Assembly: GCA_937910695.1 (NCBI GenBank)
Contig: CALEMW010000145.1
Location: forward strand, 1-61,751
Origin: an uncultured bacterium
Lineage (GTDB): Bacteria > Krumholzibacteriota > Krumholzibacteriia > LZORAL124-64-63
DNA length: 61,751 bases
Direction: 5' to 3'
Shown piece by piece: positions 36,398 to 45,080 of this stretch (within the stretch, counting starts at the first letter, position 1; each line of letters starts with the position of its first letter). The notes beneath the pieces were generated by a model. It was not told the origin of the DNA, made no database searches, and was given only the letters and a program-made list of their open reading frames with translations. Position numbers and translations under genes: made by a program.

Positions 36398-36910
36398 ATG
36401 ACGATCCTGAAGACGACTTTCCTGATTCTCGCACTAGCCGGCACCGCCTTTGCCGGCGCCAACGAAGGCTGGTTCGACCTCGAGAACTGCGGCATGTGCA
36501 AGAACCTGAACAACGACCCCGAGCTGTTCCAGTCCATGACGTGGGACAATTACCTGCTGACCAACGGCATGATGGAGGTCACCACCTACCCGGCCGGGAT
36601 GAAGGATCGTTTCGACAAGCTCTCGGCCTCGATGCAGGCCACCGGCGAACGCCTGATGGCCGGCGAGCAGATGCCCATGTGCGGCATGTGCATGTCCTAC
36701 GGCGCGCTGATGATGAAGGGCGTCGCCATGGACCGGGTCGAGACACCGGCGGGCGCGATCACCGTGATCACGAGCCAGGACCCTGAGGTCGTCGCCTTGA
36801 TCCGCAACCACGCCCAGACCACCATCAACGCCTACGCCGAGATGATGGCCGGCGAGGAACACCCGGGCCACGAGCATCCGAGCAACGAACATCCGAGCAA
36901 CGCCCACTAG
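36398..36910 (+). CDS. Exported protein with two CxxC motifs and a His-rich tail, unknown function
   Basis: A 170-residue protein with a signal peptide (about 1-19). The mature part contains NCGMCKNL near its start and MCGMCMSYG in the middle, is rich in Met, and ends in repeated His-containing units (HPGHEHPSNEHPSNAH). Paired CxxC, Met and His residues suggest binding of copper or another transition metal. No known family was recognised. ATG follows GGGGGAAAACG. It converges on the candidate selenoprotein gene with a shared hairpin between them. Confidence 0.65.
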   Translation: MTILKTTFLILALAGTAFAGANEGWFDLENCGMCKNLNNDPELFQSMTWDNYLLTNGMMEVTTYPAGMKDRFDKLSASMQATGERLMAGEQMPMCGMCMSYGALMMKGVAMDRVETPAGAITVITSQDPEVVALIRNHAQTTINAYAEMMAGEEHPGHEHPSNEHPSNAH

Positions 36911-36934
36911 CTCTTCCACAGAGATTCATGAGAA

Positions 36935-36960
36935 GAGGGCCGGTCCTGCGACCGGCCCTC
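36935..36960. terminator. Convergent hairpin terminator
   Basis: GAGGGCCGGTC and its complement with loop CTGC, between the stop of the CxxC protein gene (+) and the stop of the DUF6132-like gene (-). A CTCTCTCG run follows on the plus strand. Confidence 0.7.
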
Positions 36961-36968
36961 TCTCGTTG

Positions 36969-37157
36969 TCAGGCGTCCTTCTTCTTCCCTCTGGCGATCA
37001 CCAGCCATCCCAGCAACGCCCCGTATCCCACGCTGACCAGCGGGTTGCAGGCGATGCCTCAGGTGCTGCCGCGGCTGATCGACCACAGTGAGTACAGGTA
37101 CCCTAGGCCGGCTCCGGTGAGAGGGGCAGTGAGGGTGAGCCATCGGATTCTCGGCAT
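36969..37157 (-). CDS. Candidate selenoprotein, DUF6132-like two-helix membrane protein
   Basis: ATG 37157 has a strong GGAGG eight bases upstream. The frame gives MPRIRWLTLTAPLTGAG, one membrane helix, then RGST, a TGA at 37061-37059 (codon 33), and GIACNPLVSVGYGALLGWL, a second helix ending in a basic tail to TGA 36971-36969 (62 codons). DUF6132 proteins have this plan with a loop like GTCPITSNP before helix 2, so TGA aligns with the conserved Cys (T-U-G-I-A-C-N-P). After the TGA, CGCT-GGTC-AGCG (37042-37031) can form a hairpin whose apical loop G is about 21 bases downstream, within the range of bacterial SECIS elements. Sec insertion is inference; a Cys-to-stop mutation is the alternative. 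Confidence 0.62.
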
Positions 37158-37263
37158 GAATGGTCCTCCGGAATGCAGTGTAGTCCACAAGATCGTCGAT
37201 TCCATGAGGACAGCAAGCAGAAGGGGCGACTGGCACCCCCCTCAGGAATTCAAGAATCTTCAG

Positions 37264-38334
37264 TTACCTGTAACCGGCGCTGTGCAGCTGCTCCACGGAT
37301 TCCAACCGGTGCGGCGGCTTGAGATACTTGGCGAGGAAACCGTAAACCCGCAGCCTGATCTCCTGCGCCTGCCGTGTATCCAGCCGGTCGAAACTGTGGC
37401 CGCCTGGTACGTCCTCGAAGATCTCGTACTCGAACTCCTTACCTTCGGCCTTCAGCGCCTGGATCAGATGCTCGACCTCCAGGACATTCACGTCCTCGTC
37501 GCTGGTGTTGGTGAAGACCAGCAGGGGGGTCTTCAGCTTCTCCGCGTTCCAGGCCGGCGAGCGTCGCTTGTATTCCTCGATGTTCTCGTGCACGTCCTGG
37601 CCGATGTGGAAGTCGGCGCGGTAGAGGTCGCGGTACTCATCGTCGAGGTAGCCGAGCCGGGCGATGAGATCGCTCACCGGTACGCCGGCATAGGCGCAGG
37701 CGTAGTCGTCGGGGTGCTCGAAGACGTTCATCAGGCTGATCAGGCCGCCGTGGCTCCAGCCGATCATGCCCACGCGATCGTCGTCGACGAAGGGGTAGTT
37801 CTCCAGCACATAGGCGCGGCTGGCGTGCACGTCCTCCACCTCGAGGCCGCCGTAGTCGATGCTCTCGTAGGTGCCGCGTCCGTAGCCGGTGCTGCCGCGG
37901 TATTCGGGCGCCACCACGACGTAGCCCTGGGCAACCATCTCGCGCACGATGTGGGTGTAGTAGGTGGAGAAGTCGCTGTGGACGCCGCCGTGGGGGAAGA
38001 CCAGCAGGGGCGTGCTCGTCTTTCGGTCGTGGCCCCGGGGCACGAAGACGTAGGCCCAGAACTTCACGGGGTTGCCGGCGCCGATGGCCGTGGGCGACTC
38101 CTCTTTCCACTTCGGCGGTCCCCACAGGCGCACCTTTTCGACTGTGGCCACGTCGCCCAGGCGGTCGAACCAGAGGCCGTCGTCCACCTGCTTCTGCAGG
38201 GCGTCGAGGCGGTGGTCGAGGCTTTCGAAGGCGCCGAGGACCTTGTCGAGCTTGGCGTCGAGGTCGGTGTTGGACTGGGCGGCGGCGGTCAGGGGCAGAA
38301 CCGCGATCAGGGCGAGGACGGCGAGGCGGTGCAT
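37264..38334 (-). CDS. Exported S9-type alpha/beta hydrolase
   Basis: ATG 38334 is preceded by GAGGAG; upstream codons in frame have no ribosome site. The 356 residues have a signal peptide (about 1-19), a helical N-terminal segment, and a prolyl-oligopeptidase catalytic domain: Ser in GMIGWSHGGLIS, Asp in NTSDEDVNV, His in VPGGHSFDRL, oxyanion FPHGGVHSDF. It lacks a propeller, so substrates may be larger or it may be an esterase-like enzyme. Confidence 0.85.
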   Translation of the reverse strand: MHRLAVLALIAVLPLTAAAQSNTDLDAKLDKVLGAFESLDHRLDALQKQVDDGLWFDRLGDVATVEKVRLWGPPKWKEESPTAIGAGNPVKFWAYVFVPRGHDRKTSTPLLVFPHGGVHSDFSTYYTHIVREMVAQGYVVVAPEYRGSTGYGRGTYESIDYGGLEVEDVHASRAYVLENYPFVDDDRVGMIGWSHGGLISLMNVFEHPDDYACAYAGVPVSDLIARLGYLDDEYRDLYRADFHIGQDVHENIEEYKRRSPAWNAEKLKTPLLVFTNTSDEDVNVLEVEHLIQALKAEGKEFEYEIFEDVPGGHSFDRLDTRQAQEIRLRVYGFLAKYLKPPHRLESVEQLHSAGYR

Positions 38335-38407
38335 GGGAATCTCCTCGGTTGGGTGTGCCCGGAGATGATGCCCCGACCGGTGTTGCCGGGTCAACCGCCA
38401 ACGGAAA

Positions 38408-38429
38408 GGGGCGGCCCGAAGGCCGCCCC
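38408..38429 (-). terminator. Hairpin terminator of the nuclease gene
   Basis: GGGGCGGCC-CGAA-GGCCGCCCC, located 22 bases beyond the stop of the minus-strand endonuclease gene. Confidence 0.6.
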
Positions 38430-38450
38430 CAGTGCATAATGTCCCCGGTT

Positions 38451-41441
38451 CTAGTTGAATCCCCGGAATTCCACCTCGTCGATGTACACGTCGTCGCCGT
38501 TGTTGCTGGCGTCGCAGCGGAACCGCAACTTGGCGTCGGCTGGGTAGGCGTATGTGCCGGCGGGGATGTTCACGATCTCATGGTAGGCGGTGTTGTTGTT
38601 GAATCCGGTCCCGGCGGCGAAGGTGGCGATCGTCCGCCAGGCCGAGCCGTCCCAGTACTGCACCCAGAAGTCCTCGTTGTTCTCCATGCTCACGGCGGTG
38701 AACCAGAACTCGACTTCGAGGTCCGTGTACCCGGACACGTCATGGCCGCTGCCGTGGGTGAACGACGAGGCGGCGCCGCTGTTGTCCTGGATGTCGGCCG
38801 CCGCCGAGCCCTGGTGGGCGTAAGTACCACCAGTGTACCGACTGCAGTCGCCGCCGCCGTCGACGAAGCTGCCCCAGCCCGCCTCGAAGTCGTCGAAGGT
38901 GATCACGGTCCAGCCGCCTCCGCCGCCGCCCGTCGAGCCGTCGCCCAGGGTCTGGCCGGTGTTGACGGCGCCCTGGGTGCCGGCCGCCGAGGCCTGCCAT
39001 GTGAAGTCGGCATAGGAAGAGCCCGTGCCGGCGAGCTGCAGGGTGTGGCCCACGGTCGCGGTGGACGCTTCGCTCACGCCCACGTCCACCGAGGTCACAC
39101 CCGCGGCAGGACCGTCGGCGGCCGTGAAGGAACCCTCGTAGCTGAGGAACTGGACCACGGCACCGGTGCCGTCGACTAGGGCGATGCCGTCGGGAGATCC
39201 GTTCTGCAGGCCCGTCATGGCGAACGTAGCCGTCCCGAAACCGCCCATCGTCGCAGGCAGGGTGCCCGAGAGGTTGACGGTCATGTAGGACGCTCCGCCG
39301 CTGCCGTTGTAGCCCACGAGGGACCAGCCGGTCAGGTCGGTGCCCGTGGCGCCGACGATCTCCACGAACTCGTCGACGTCGGCGCCGTCGTTGTCGTAGT
39401 GGAACTCGTTGATCCACACAACCGCGTCGGCCGGGGGCGGAATGTCGGTGATGTCGGCCGAAGTGGTGGCCACGTCGGTCAGGCCGCCGTCGTCGGTGAC
39501 CGTCAGCGTCACGGTGTAGGATCCTGCCGCAGTGTAGGTGTGCGACGGGTCGGCCGCCGAGCTGGTGCCGCCGTCGCCGAAGGTCCAGGCGTACGACACG
39601 ATCGAGCCGTCGCTGTCGAAGGACCCCGCCGATGAGAACGTCACCGCGACGCCGGTGTCACCGCTGTAGGGCCCGTTGGCCGCAGCCGTCGGGGCCTGGT
39701 TCACCGGTGCGCCGCCGCTGAAGGTCTGGCCGGTGTTGGGCAGGCCCGGGGAATCGTTCTGGGGCGCCTGCCAGGTGAAGTCGCCCGAAGCCGAGCCGGT
39801 ACCAGCGAGCTGCAGGGAGAAGCCCACGGTCGTCGAAGTGGTCTCGGCGACGCCGATGTCGGTGGAGGCGATGCCGTCGGCCGCGCCGCCCGATCCCGTG
39901 AAGGCGCCCTCGTAGCTCAGGAACTCGACCAGGGCGCCGGTGTCGTCCACCAGAGCCAGGCCGTCGGGCGCTCCGTTCTGCATGCTCGTGAACGCGAACG
40001 ACAGGGTGCCGAACCCGCCCTGCTGGTCGGCGATCGTGCCGCCGAGATTCACGGTCTTGTAGGCGGCGCCGCCGCTGCCGTTGTAGCCCACCACGGTCCA
40101 GCCCGTCAGATCCACACCGGCGGTGCCGGCGACCTCCACGAACTCGCCGGTGTCGGTGCCGCTGTTGTCATAGTGGAATTCGTTGATCCAGACCGTGGCC
40201 GGACCGCCGCCGCCGCCGCCCTGGGGCGTGGCCGAGGCTTCGGCGCTCTGGGCCGACTCGTTGGCCGACGCGTCGCTGGCCGTCACGACGTAGTAGTAGG
40301 TCGTACCGTTGGCCGCGCCGTTGTCGTTGAACGCGCTGACGGTCACGTTGCCGAGGCTGGTGTAGCCGCCGCCCGGCGTCGTGGAGCGGTAGACGGTATA
40401 GAGGGCCAGGTCGCTTTCCCCGTTGTCGGTCCAGTCCAGTCCCACCGAGCCGTTGCCCGCTGCGGCCGTCAGGCCGGTGGGCGCCGCGGGGGGCGTGGTG
40501 TCGCCGCCGCCGCAGGTCCCGGCGAACAGGCAGTCCGCCCACTCGGGATGGTCGATGAAGGGGTTGCGGTTGCCCTGGAAGGCGTAGACGGCGTCGTTGC
40601 GGGCCCGTTCCTTGTCGTCGACGGGGTCCTGGATGTGCCATTGAACCAGGACCGACAGCAGGCCCATGTAGGCCGTCGAGATGTTCGCGCCGGTGTTCGA
40701 CGCCTCGATGAGAGCCAGGGTGTCGGTCAGGATCAGGTCGGGCTCCGACACGCCGGTTGTGCCGTGGGTGCCGCCCTCATAGCGCACGTCCAGGTACATC
40801 AGAGCGCGGGCCACGTCGCCGCGGCGGTCGGTCCAGGTCTCCCAGTAGGTGGTATTGGCCCAGTTCGACCAGCCGGGGTAGACCCCGCTGCCGCCGCCCA
40901 CGCCGTTGTAGGCGAGGGTCGTGTATTCGTTGCCGCTGCCGCCGGCGGTGCCGTAGGGTTTGTTGTTGCGGGACGAGTTATAGCTGTCGTTGGCGATGAA
41001 CAGGTGGTGGCAGTCGGTGTAGGGATAGTTGGTCGAACCGTCGTTCGGGAAGCCGAAGGACTTGGGCCAGCTGTGCTCCCGGTTGTAGTCGGTGTTGCCC
41101 GCGCCGTACTTCACGTAGCTGGCGTTGAGATAGATGTCGAGCACGCGGCCGGTGTCGTTGGGATCCTGGTCGGCCGCTTCGAGGACGTTCCAGGTGTCGG
41201 TGGCCGTCGAGGTGTAGGGGATCTTCGTGTGGTCGTCGATGGCTTCGTGCAGTGTCGTGCGCAGGGCCGCCGGGGTGGAGGGATTCACCGTGTCGTAATA
41301 GCCGGCGGGGATGGTCTTGCCCTGCTCCATTGAGACGGGAGGGCCGAGCAGCGAGTGGTCGGGCTCCTCGGAGCAGCCTGCGAAGAGCAGGATGGCGAGG
41401 GTGAGCAGGGTCAGCATGCGAGCACGGGAGAACGAGCGCAT
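38451..41441 (-). CDS. Extracellular endonuclease I lipoprotein with Fn3, lamin-tail and PKD domains
   Basis: ATG 41441 has AGGAGG seven bases upstream. The 996-residue product has a lipoprotein signal with lipobox LLFAGC, an endonuclease I domain (about 35-280; REHSWPKS and DCHHLF are the active-site region), an Fn3 domain (about 312-400), two lamin-tail domains each starting WINEFHYDN (from about 414 and 680), a PKD domain between them (about 575-660) and a C-terminal jelly-roll-like domain. The two lamin-tail units are near copies of each other. Likely cell-surface DNA degradation for phosphate or nucleotide supply. Confidence 0.9.
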   Translation of the reverse strand: MRSFSRARMLTLLTLAILLFAGCSEEPDHSLLGPPVSMEQGKTIPAGYYDTVNPSTPAALRTTLHEAIDDHTKIPYTSTATDTWNVLEAADQDPNDTGRVLDIYLNASYVKYGAGNTDYNREHSWPKSFGFPNDGSTNYPYTDCHHLFIANDSYNSSRNNKPYGTAGGSGNEYTTLAYNGVGGGSGVYPGWSNWANTTYWETWTDRRGDVARALMYLDVRYEGGTHGTTGVSEPDLILTDTLALIEASNTGANISTAYMGLLSVLVQWHIQDPVDDKERARNDAVYAFQGNRNPFIDHPEWADCLFAGTCGGGDTTPPAAPTGLTAAAGNGSVGLDWTDNGESDLALYTVYRSTTPGGGYTSLGNVTVSAFNDNGAANGTTYYYVVTASDASANESAQSAEASATPQGGGGGGPATVWINEFHYDNSGTDTGEFVEVAGTAGVDLTGWTVVGYNGSGGAAYKTVNLGGTIADQQGGFGTLSFAFTSMQNGAPDGLALVDDTGALVEFLSYEGAFTGSGGAADGIASTDIGVAETTSTTVGFSLQLAGTGSASGDFTWQAPQNDSPGLPNTGQTFSGGAPVNQAPTAAANGPYSGDTGVAVTFSSAGSFDSDGSIVSYAWTFGDGGTSSAADPSHTYTAAGSYTVTLTVTDDGGLTDVATTSADITDIPPPADAVVWINEFHYDNDGADVDEFVEIVGATGTDLTGWSLVGYNGSGGASYMTVNLSGTLPATMGGFGTATFAMTGLQNGSPDGIALVDGTGAVVQFLSYEGSFTAADGPAAGVTSVDVGVSEASTATVGHTLQLAGTGSSYADFTWQASAAGTQGAVNTGQTLGDGSTGGGGGGWTVITFDDFEAGWGSFVDGGGDCSRYTGGTYAHQGSAAADIQDNSGAASSFTHGSGHDVSGYTDLEVEFWFTAVSMENNEDFWVQYWDGSAWRTIATFAAGTGFNNNTAYHEIVNIPAGTYAYPADAKLRFRCDASNNGDDVYIDEVEFRGFN

Positions 41442-41505
41442 CGAGGGACCTCCTGTCCGTAAGGCGAGAATCACGGGCTGGAACTTCCCGGGAGGCTATA
41501 GGCAA

Positions 41506-41533
41506 GAGGGGATCCCCTCAAGAGAAGATCCCC
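41506..41533 (-). terminator. Inverted-repeat region after the M28 gene
   Basis: A perfect palindrome GAGGGGATCCCCTC (41506-41519) overlaps a second repeat GGGGATC/GATCCCC (41508-41514 and 41527-41533). The two hairpins are mutually exclusive. Lies between the end of the M28 gene and the start of the nuclease gene. Confidence 0.45.
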
Positions 41534-41560
41534 CTGATCAGTATGTATTTCCGAACCCTC

Positions 41561-42943
41561 TCAACGAGGCAAGGGATCCTCTGCTTCCGCCAGCATCCAG
41601 ATCAGCGCGGTCATGGCCGCAGCGTTGGCCTTCACGTGGTCGGGATCGACTTTGTCGTAGGTGTCGGCCGGGCTGTGGTGGTACAGGAAGTATTCGTCGT
41701 TCTGCGTGCGGTGGCCGATGCCCGGCACGCCGGCCTCGTTCAGGGGGCGGACATCGACGCCGGCCCAGCCTTCACTCACGTCGTCGGCACCGAGAACCGC
41801 GAGAGGAACCGCCATCTCGGCTACGAGCGCCACGGTTGTCGAGTCACCGCGCACGCTCCATCCCGCCGGGGCGAAGCAGCCGCTGTCCGATTCCATGGCG
41901 GCTACGTGTCGGTCGACCTCGTCGGCGTGGGCGAGCATGTAGGCTTTGGCGCCGGTCTGGGTCATCTCTTCGTCGATCCACAACACCACGCGCACGGTGC
42001 GTCGTGGACGCAGATCCAGCTTCTTGAGCTGGCGGGCGACTTCCATGGCCAGCACGCAGCTGGCGCCGTCGTCGTGGGCGCCGTCGCCGACGTCCCAGGA
42101 GTCGAAGTGACCGCTCACCAGGACGATCTCTTCGGGCTTCTCGCGTCCGATCAGGTCGGCGACCACGTTGGCCTGCTCCACGTCGGGCAAACGTTGCGCG
42201 CCCATCTCAAGCCGCACACGCACGGGCAGGCCGCGCCGGTGCTGGCGTTCCATGCGCGCCGCGTCCTCCACTCGGATGGCAGCCGCGGGGATGCGAGGCA
42301 CGCCTTCCTCGTCGGTATAGCGCATCACACCGGTATGGGGCGGACCGTAAGTTGACTGGGTTACCGAGCGGATCAAACAGGCCACGGCACCGTGTTTGGC
42401 GGCGGCGTCGGCGCCTTTGACGCGGTACTGCACCGTCTTCCCGTAACCCTCCCAAGGGGGGTTGAACAGGACGATTCTGCCGGCGGCTTCGTCGGCGCGG
42501 GCTTCGAGTTCATCGAAATCGGAGACGACCATCACCTCGGCTTCGATGCCTTCCTCGGGTGTCCCGATCGAGCCGCCCAGACCCAGCAGGGGCAGGTCGT
42601 GATGCCAGGGTGCGATCACTTCGGCTCGTTCTTCACCACGGACCCAATGGGGCACCATGACCGGCTCGGCGCGGACAACGTCCATTCCATCGGCCTTCAG
42701 CTGCGCCATCGCCCAGGCGATGCCGCGGTCCATGTTCTCAGAACCGCACAGCCGGGGACCGATCACGTCGCAGAGTTCCTGCAGACGTTCCACGGGGTGT
42801 TCGTCGGCGAGTACGGATTCGATGATACGTTGGACGATGAGGTCGGACGTCACGGGAGGATCCTCCGGTGCCGGTGAAGACGGGAGAGCGACGGTAGGCA
42901 GCAGCAGACCTACGAGAACGACAAAGGCGATGATGGCGCGCAT
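41561..42943 (-). CDS. Exported M28 family aminopeptidase
   Basis: A 460-residue metallopeptidase with a signal peptide (about 1-23). Zinc-binding residues are visible in SGHFDSWDVGDGAHDDGAS (His and Asp), LWIDEEMT (Glu pair), the following ESDSG (Asp), and YFLYHHSPADTYD (His). A PA-like insert lies at about 150-230. The family includes carboxypeptidase Q-like and aminopeptidase enzymes, so exact specificity is open. Complements the S9 and S41 peptidases nearby. Confidence 0.92.
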   Translation of the reverse strand: MRAIIAFVVLVGLLLPTVALPSSPAPEDPPVTSDLIVQRIIESVLADEHPVERLQELCDVIGPRLCGSENMDRGIAWAMAQLKADGMDVVRAEPVMVPHWVRGEERAEVIAPWHHDLPLLGLGGSIGTPEEGIEAEVMVVSDFDELEARADEAAGRIVLFNPPWEGYGKTVQYRVKGADAAAKHGAVACLIRSVTQSTYGPPHTGVMRYTDEEGVPRIPAAAIRVEDAARMERQHRRGLPVRVRLEMGAQRLPDVEQANVVADLIGREKPEEIVLVSGHFDSWDVGDGAHDDGASCVLAMEVARQLKKLDLRPRRTVRVVLWIDEEMTQTGAKAYMLAHADEVDRHVAAMESDSGCFAPAGWSVRGDSTTVALVAEMAVPLAVLGADDVSEGWAGVDVRPLNEAGVPGIGHRTQNDEYFLYHHSPADTYDKVDPDHVKANAAAMTALIWMLAEAEDPLPR

Positions 42944-43021
42944 GAAACCTCCGGTGGCGATGATGTTTCCCGAGCGGGACAGTGTAGCCGAGGAGGTATT
43001 ATTGCGCGAGGAGGAAGCGGC

Positions 43022-43897
43022 CTAAAGAACGGTCACCACAAGGATGCCCCCGACCGCCATCACTGCGGCGGCGATTTTGCGCTTGGTGAACGATTCCTTG
43101 AGGAACACCGTGGCCAGGATCAGCACGTAGATGGTACTTGTCTGGTTCAGGATGGCGGCCACACCCGCCTCGGTGTACTTCAAGCCGGCCAGCCAGAAGA
43201 TCAGCGCAAGGTACGAACCGACCACGGTGCCGCTCAAACTGAACCGCCAATCGGCGTGGGGTTTGAACACGCTGAAGAATTCATGGCGGCGGGGAGAGAC
43301 CAGAGCGATCGGCACCATGATCGCCAGGGCGCCGAGCTGACGTACCGTCGTCACCCATAGGATCGGGTGATGGGTCAGGACGGGCTTGACGATGATCACG
43401 CCGCCGGTAAGGGTCGTCATGGCGCCGGCGCCCCAGAGAACGCCCTGCACCAACATCTTTCTGGTCATTCCGATCGGGATCGGATGGGTCGAGGCCACCA
43501 GCACGGCGGCGATCACCAGCCCCATGCCTACGAAGTCCCAGGCTCCGATGCGTTCGTCGAGGAGCAAGAAGGCGAAAAGGATCATCAGCGGCGAGTAGAG
43601 ACAGTCCACGATGGCCGTAATGCCCGCGCCCACGGTGTTGAGGCACTTGTGGAACATCGTGTCGGCGAGGGCGATCGACAGGCCGCCGCCGATCAACAGG
43701 GTGATCAGATCCGTGAGTGTGGCCTCACGGAACAATCCCTGACCCGAAATCAGGACGGTAAGCACCAGCAACACCGAAGAGACGCCGACTCGGAACAGAT
43801 TCAGAGCGAAGGGACGGATCGTGTCGCCCGATCGCTTGAGCAGGATGACGGCCACCGCCCAGAGGACTGCGCACAGCAAAGCGAAGATCTGGCCCAA
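43022..43897 (-). CDS. EamA/DMT family inner-membrane transporter
   Basis: A 291-residue protein with ten hydrophobic helices arranged as two EamA repeats (about 1-140 and 150-290). Conserved features include LKRSGDTIRPF after helix 1, and the FAFLLLDERIGAWDFVGMGLVI and TVFLKESFTKRK helix-hinge motifs, which mark the ends of the repeats. Probably a metabolite exporter; substrate unknown. Divergent from the following membrane-protein gene. Confidence 0.88.
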   Translation of the reverse strand: MGQIFALLCAVLWAVAVILLKRSGDTIRPFALNLFRVGVSSVLLVLTVLISGQGLFREATLTDLITLLIGGGLSIALADTMFHKCLNTVGAGITAIVDCLYSPLMILFAFLLLDERIGAWDFVGMGLVIAAVLVASTHPIPIGMTRKMLVQGVLWGAGAMTTLTGGVIIVKPVLTHHPILWVTTVRQLGALAIMVPIALVSPRRHEFFSVFKPHADWRFSLSGTVVGSYLALIFWLAGLKYTEAGVAAILNQTSTIYVLILATVFLKESFTKRKIAAAVMAVGGILVVTVL

Positions 43898-43945
43898 TGC
43901 ATCCTCCGTCTCAGAGTTGCGTAGTCAACATGGTCGGGCCACATA

Positions 43946-43951
43946 TATAAT
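43946..43951 (+). promoter_or_regulatory. Consensus -10 element TATAAT
   Basis: A perfect TATAAT inside an AT-rich run, 42 bases before the next plus-strand ATG. A -35 is weak (AGTCAA at 17-base spacing). Confidence 0.4.
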
Positions 43952-43993
43952 GCCTACCGTCCGCAAGAGCGACCGCAGATCGAGGAGGAGACC

Positions 43994-45010
43994 ATGGAAA
44001 TCAGGTACCGGGAACCCCTGCAACGATCCTGGCTACGCGCCAAGGGCATGCTCTTCGGCCCCTTCAATCTCGAACTGTGGTTCATCGTCGGTTTCACGGC
44101 CTGGCTGGCCCGTCTCTGGGACGGTTCCATCTGGGGCGGCGACGGCGGTCTGCGCTGGGACATGAACAACGGCGACCACAGGTTCGGTGGGCTGGTCGGT
44201 CCGGGCGTCGAAAAGATCATCAACGCCCTCGGGCATCCCTTGGAATTCTTCGTGGCGATGATGCTGTTGATGCTGTTTTTGGCCATCGCGGTGGCTGTCG
44301 CCTGGGTGGGTTCGCGCGGCGCCTTCATGTTCTACGACAACGTCGCCTGGAAGCATGGTCGTGTGTCAGATCCATGGCAGCGCCTCGGCCGCCTGGGCGA
44401 CTCGCTCTTCCTGTGGCGCGTGGGGACCCAGTTGTTGGCTGGTCTTCTCGCCCTGGCGCTCATCCTGCCCATCCTGGTGCTCATCGCGCCGGCGGTGGCG
44501 GTGGGCGGCATCTTCGCCGGCCTCGGAGTGGCCGGAGCGCTTCTGACGGGTCTTGCCGGGTTGTCGTTGGGGCTGACGGTCGCCTTCGTGGGATTCTGCA
44601 CCGACCAGTTCGTCGTACCTTTGATGCATCGCTACGACGAAGGTGTGCTGGCCGCCTGGGAGCGTTTCTTGCCGCTGCTGCGCGCCCGCCCCCTGGCCTT
44701 TGTGCTCATGGCGTTGGCGTATCTCGTGGTGTGGATGGTCGTCAGTGTGATCGTGTTCGCCGCAGGTGCGGTGACCTGCTGCGCCCTGTTTCTGGTGCTT
44801 TCGATTCCATTCGTCGGCACGGTGGTGCTCTTGCCCGTCCACGTCACGCTGCGCGCCTTCGGTCCCGAGTTCCTGGTGCAGTTCGGCGTGGCATACGACT
44901 GCTGGCCGAGTGCCGGAGCAGCCGACCCGATCGAGCTTGGTCCGGGCACGGAGACATCCTCCGAAAACGATGATTCGGAGGAGGATATGGACGGTCCCCA
45001 GGGACGGTAG
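43994..45010 (+). CDS. Integral membrane protein, unknown function
   Basis: A 338-residue protein with five or six hydrophobic helices (about 25-35, 85-110, 135-190, 235-285) and no catalytic motif. It has a charged C-terminal tail rich in Glu/Asp. The layout recalls DUF-type six-helix proteins of the glycerophosphodiester-phosphodiesterase membrane-domain or YIP1 kind, but no family could be assigned. ATG follows GAGGAGGAG. Confidence 0.65.
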   Translation: MEIRYREPLQRSWLRAKGMLFGPFNLELWFIVGFTAWLARLWDGSIWGGDGGLRWDMNNGDHRFGGLVGPGVEKIINALGHPLEFFVAMMLLMLFLAIAVAVAWVGSRGAFMFYDNVAWKHGRVSDPWQRLGRLGDSLFLWRVGTQLLAGLLALALILPILVLIAPAVAVGGIFAGLGVAGALLTGLAGLSLGLTVAFVGFCTDQFVVPLMHRYDEGVLAAWERFLPLLRARPLAFVLMALAYLVVWMVVSVIVFAAGAVTCCALFLVLSIPFVGTVVLLPVHVTLRAFGPEFLVQFGVAYDCWPSAGAADPIELGPGTETSSENDDSEEDMDGPQGR

Positions 45011-45077
45011 GGAGCGGGGCCGTCCCAGAGCGATAGGGTCGGATCATCACCAAAGGCACAGATCTCCTCAGGAGATC
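45001..45077. terminator. Two hairpins between convergent genes
   Basis: GGGACGG/CCGTCCC (45001-45007 and 45020-45026) overlaps the stop of the membrane-protein gene, and GATCTCC/GGAGATC (45061-45067 and 45071-45077) precedes the end of the BNR-protein gene. Each could end one transcript. Confidence 0.45.
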
Positions 45078-45080
45078 CTA

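Noticed and set aside
36928..38439. Plus-strand frame of 503 codons
   Set aside because: It runs antisense to the hydrolase gene and through the candidate selenoprotein gene; composition is that of a shadow frame.
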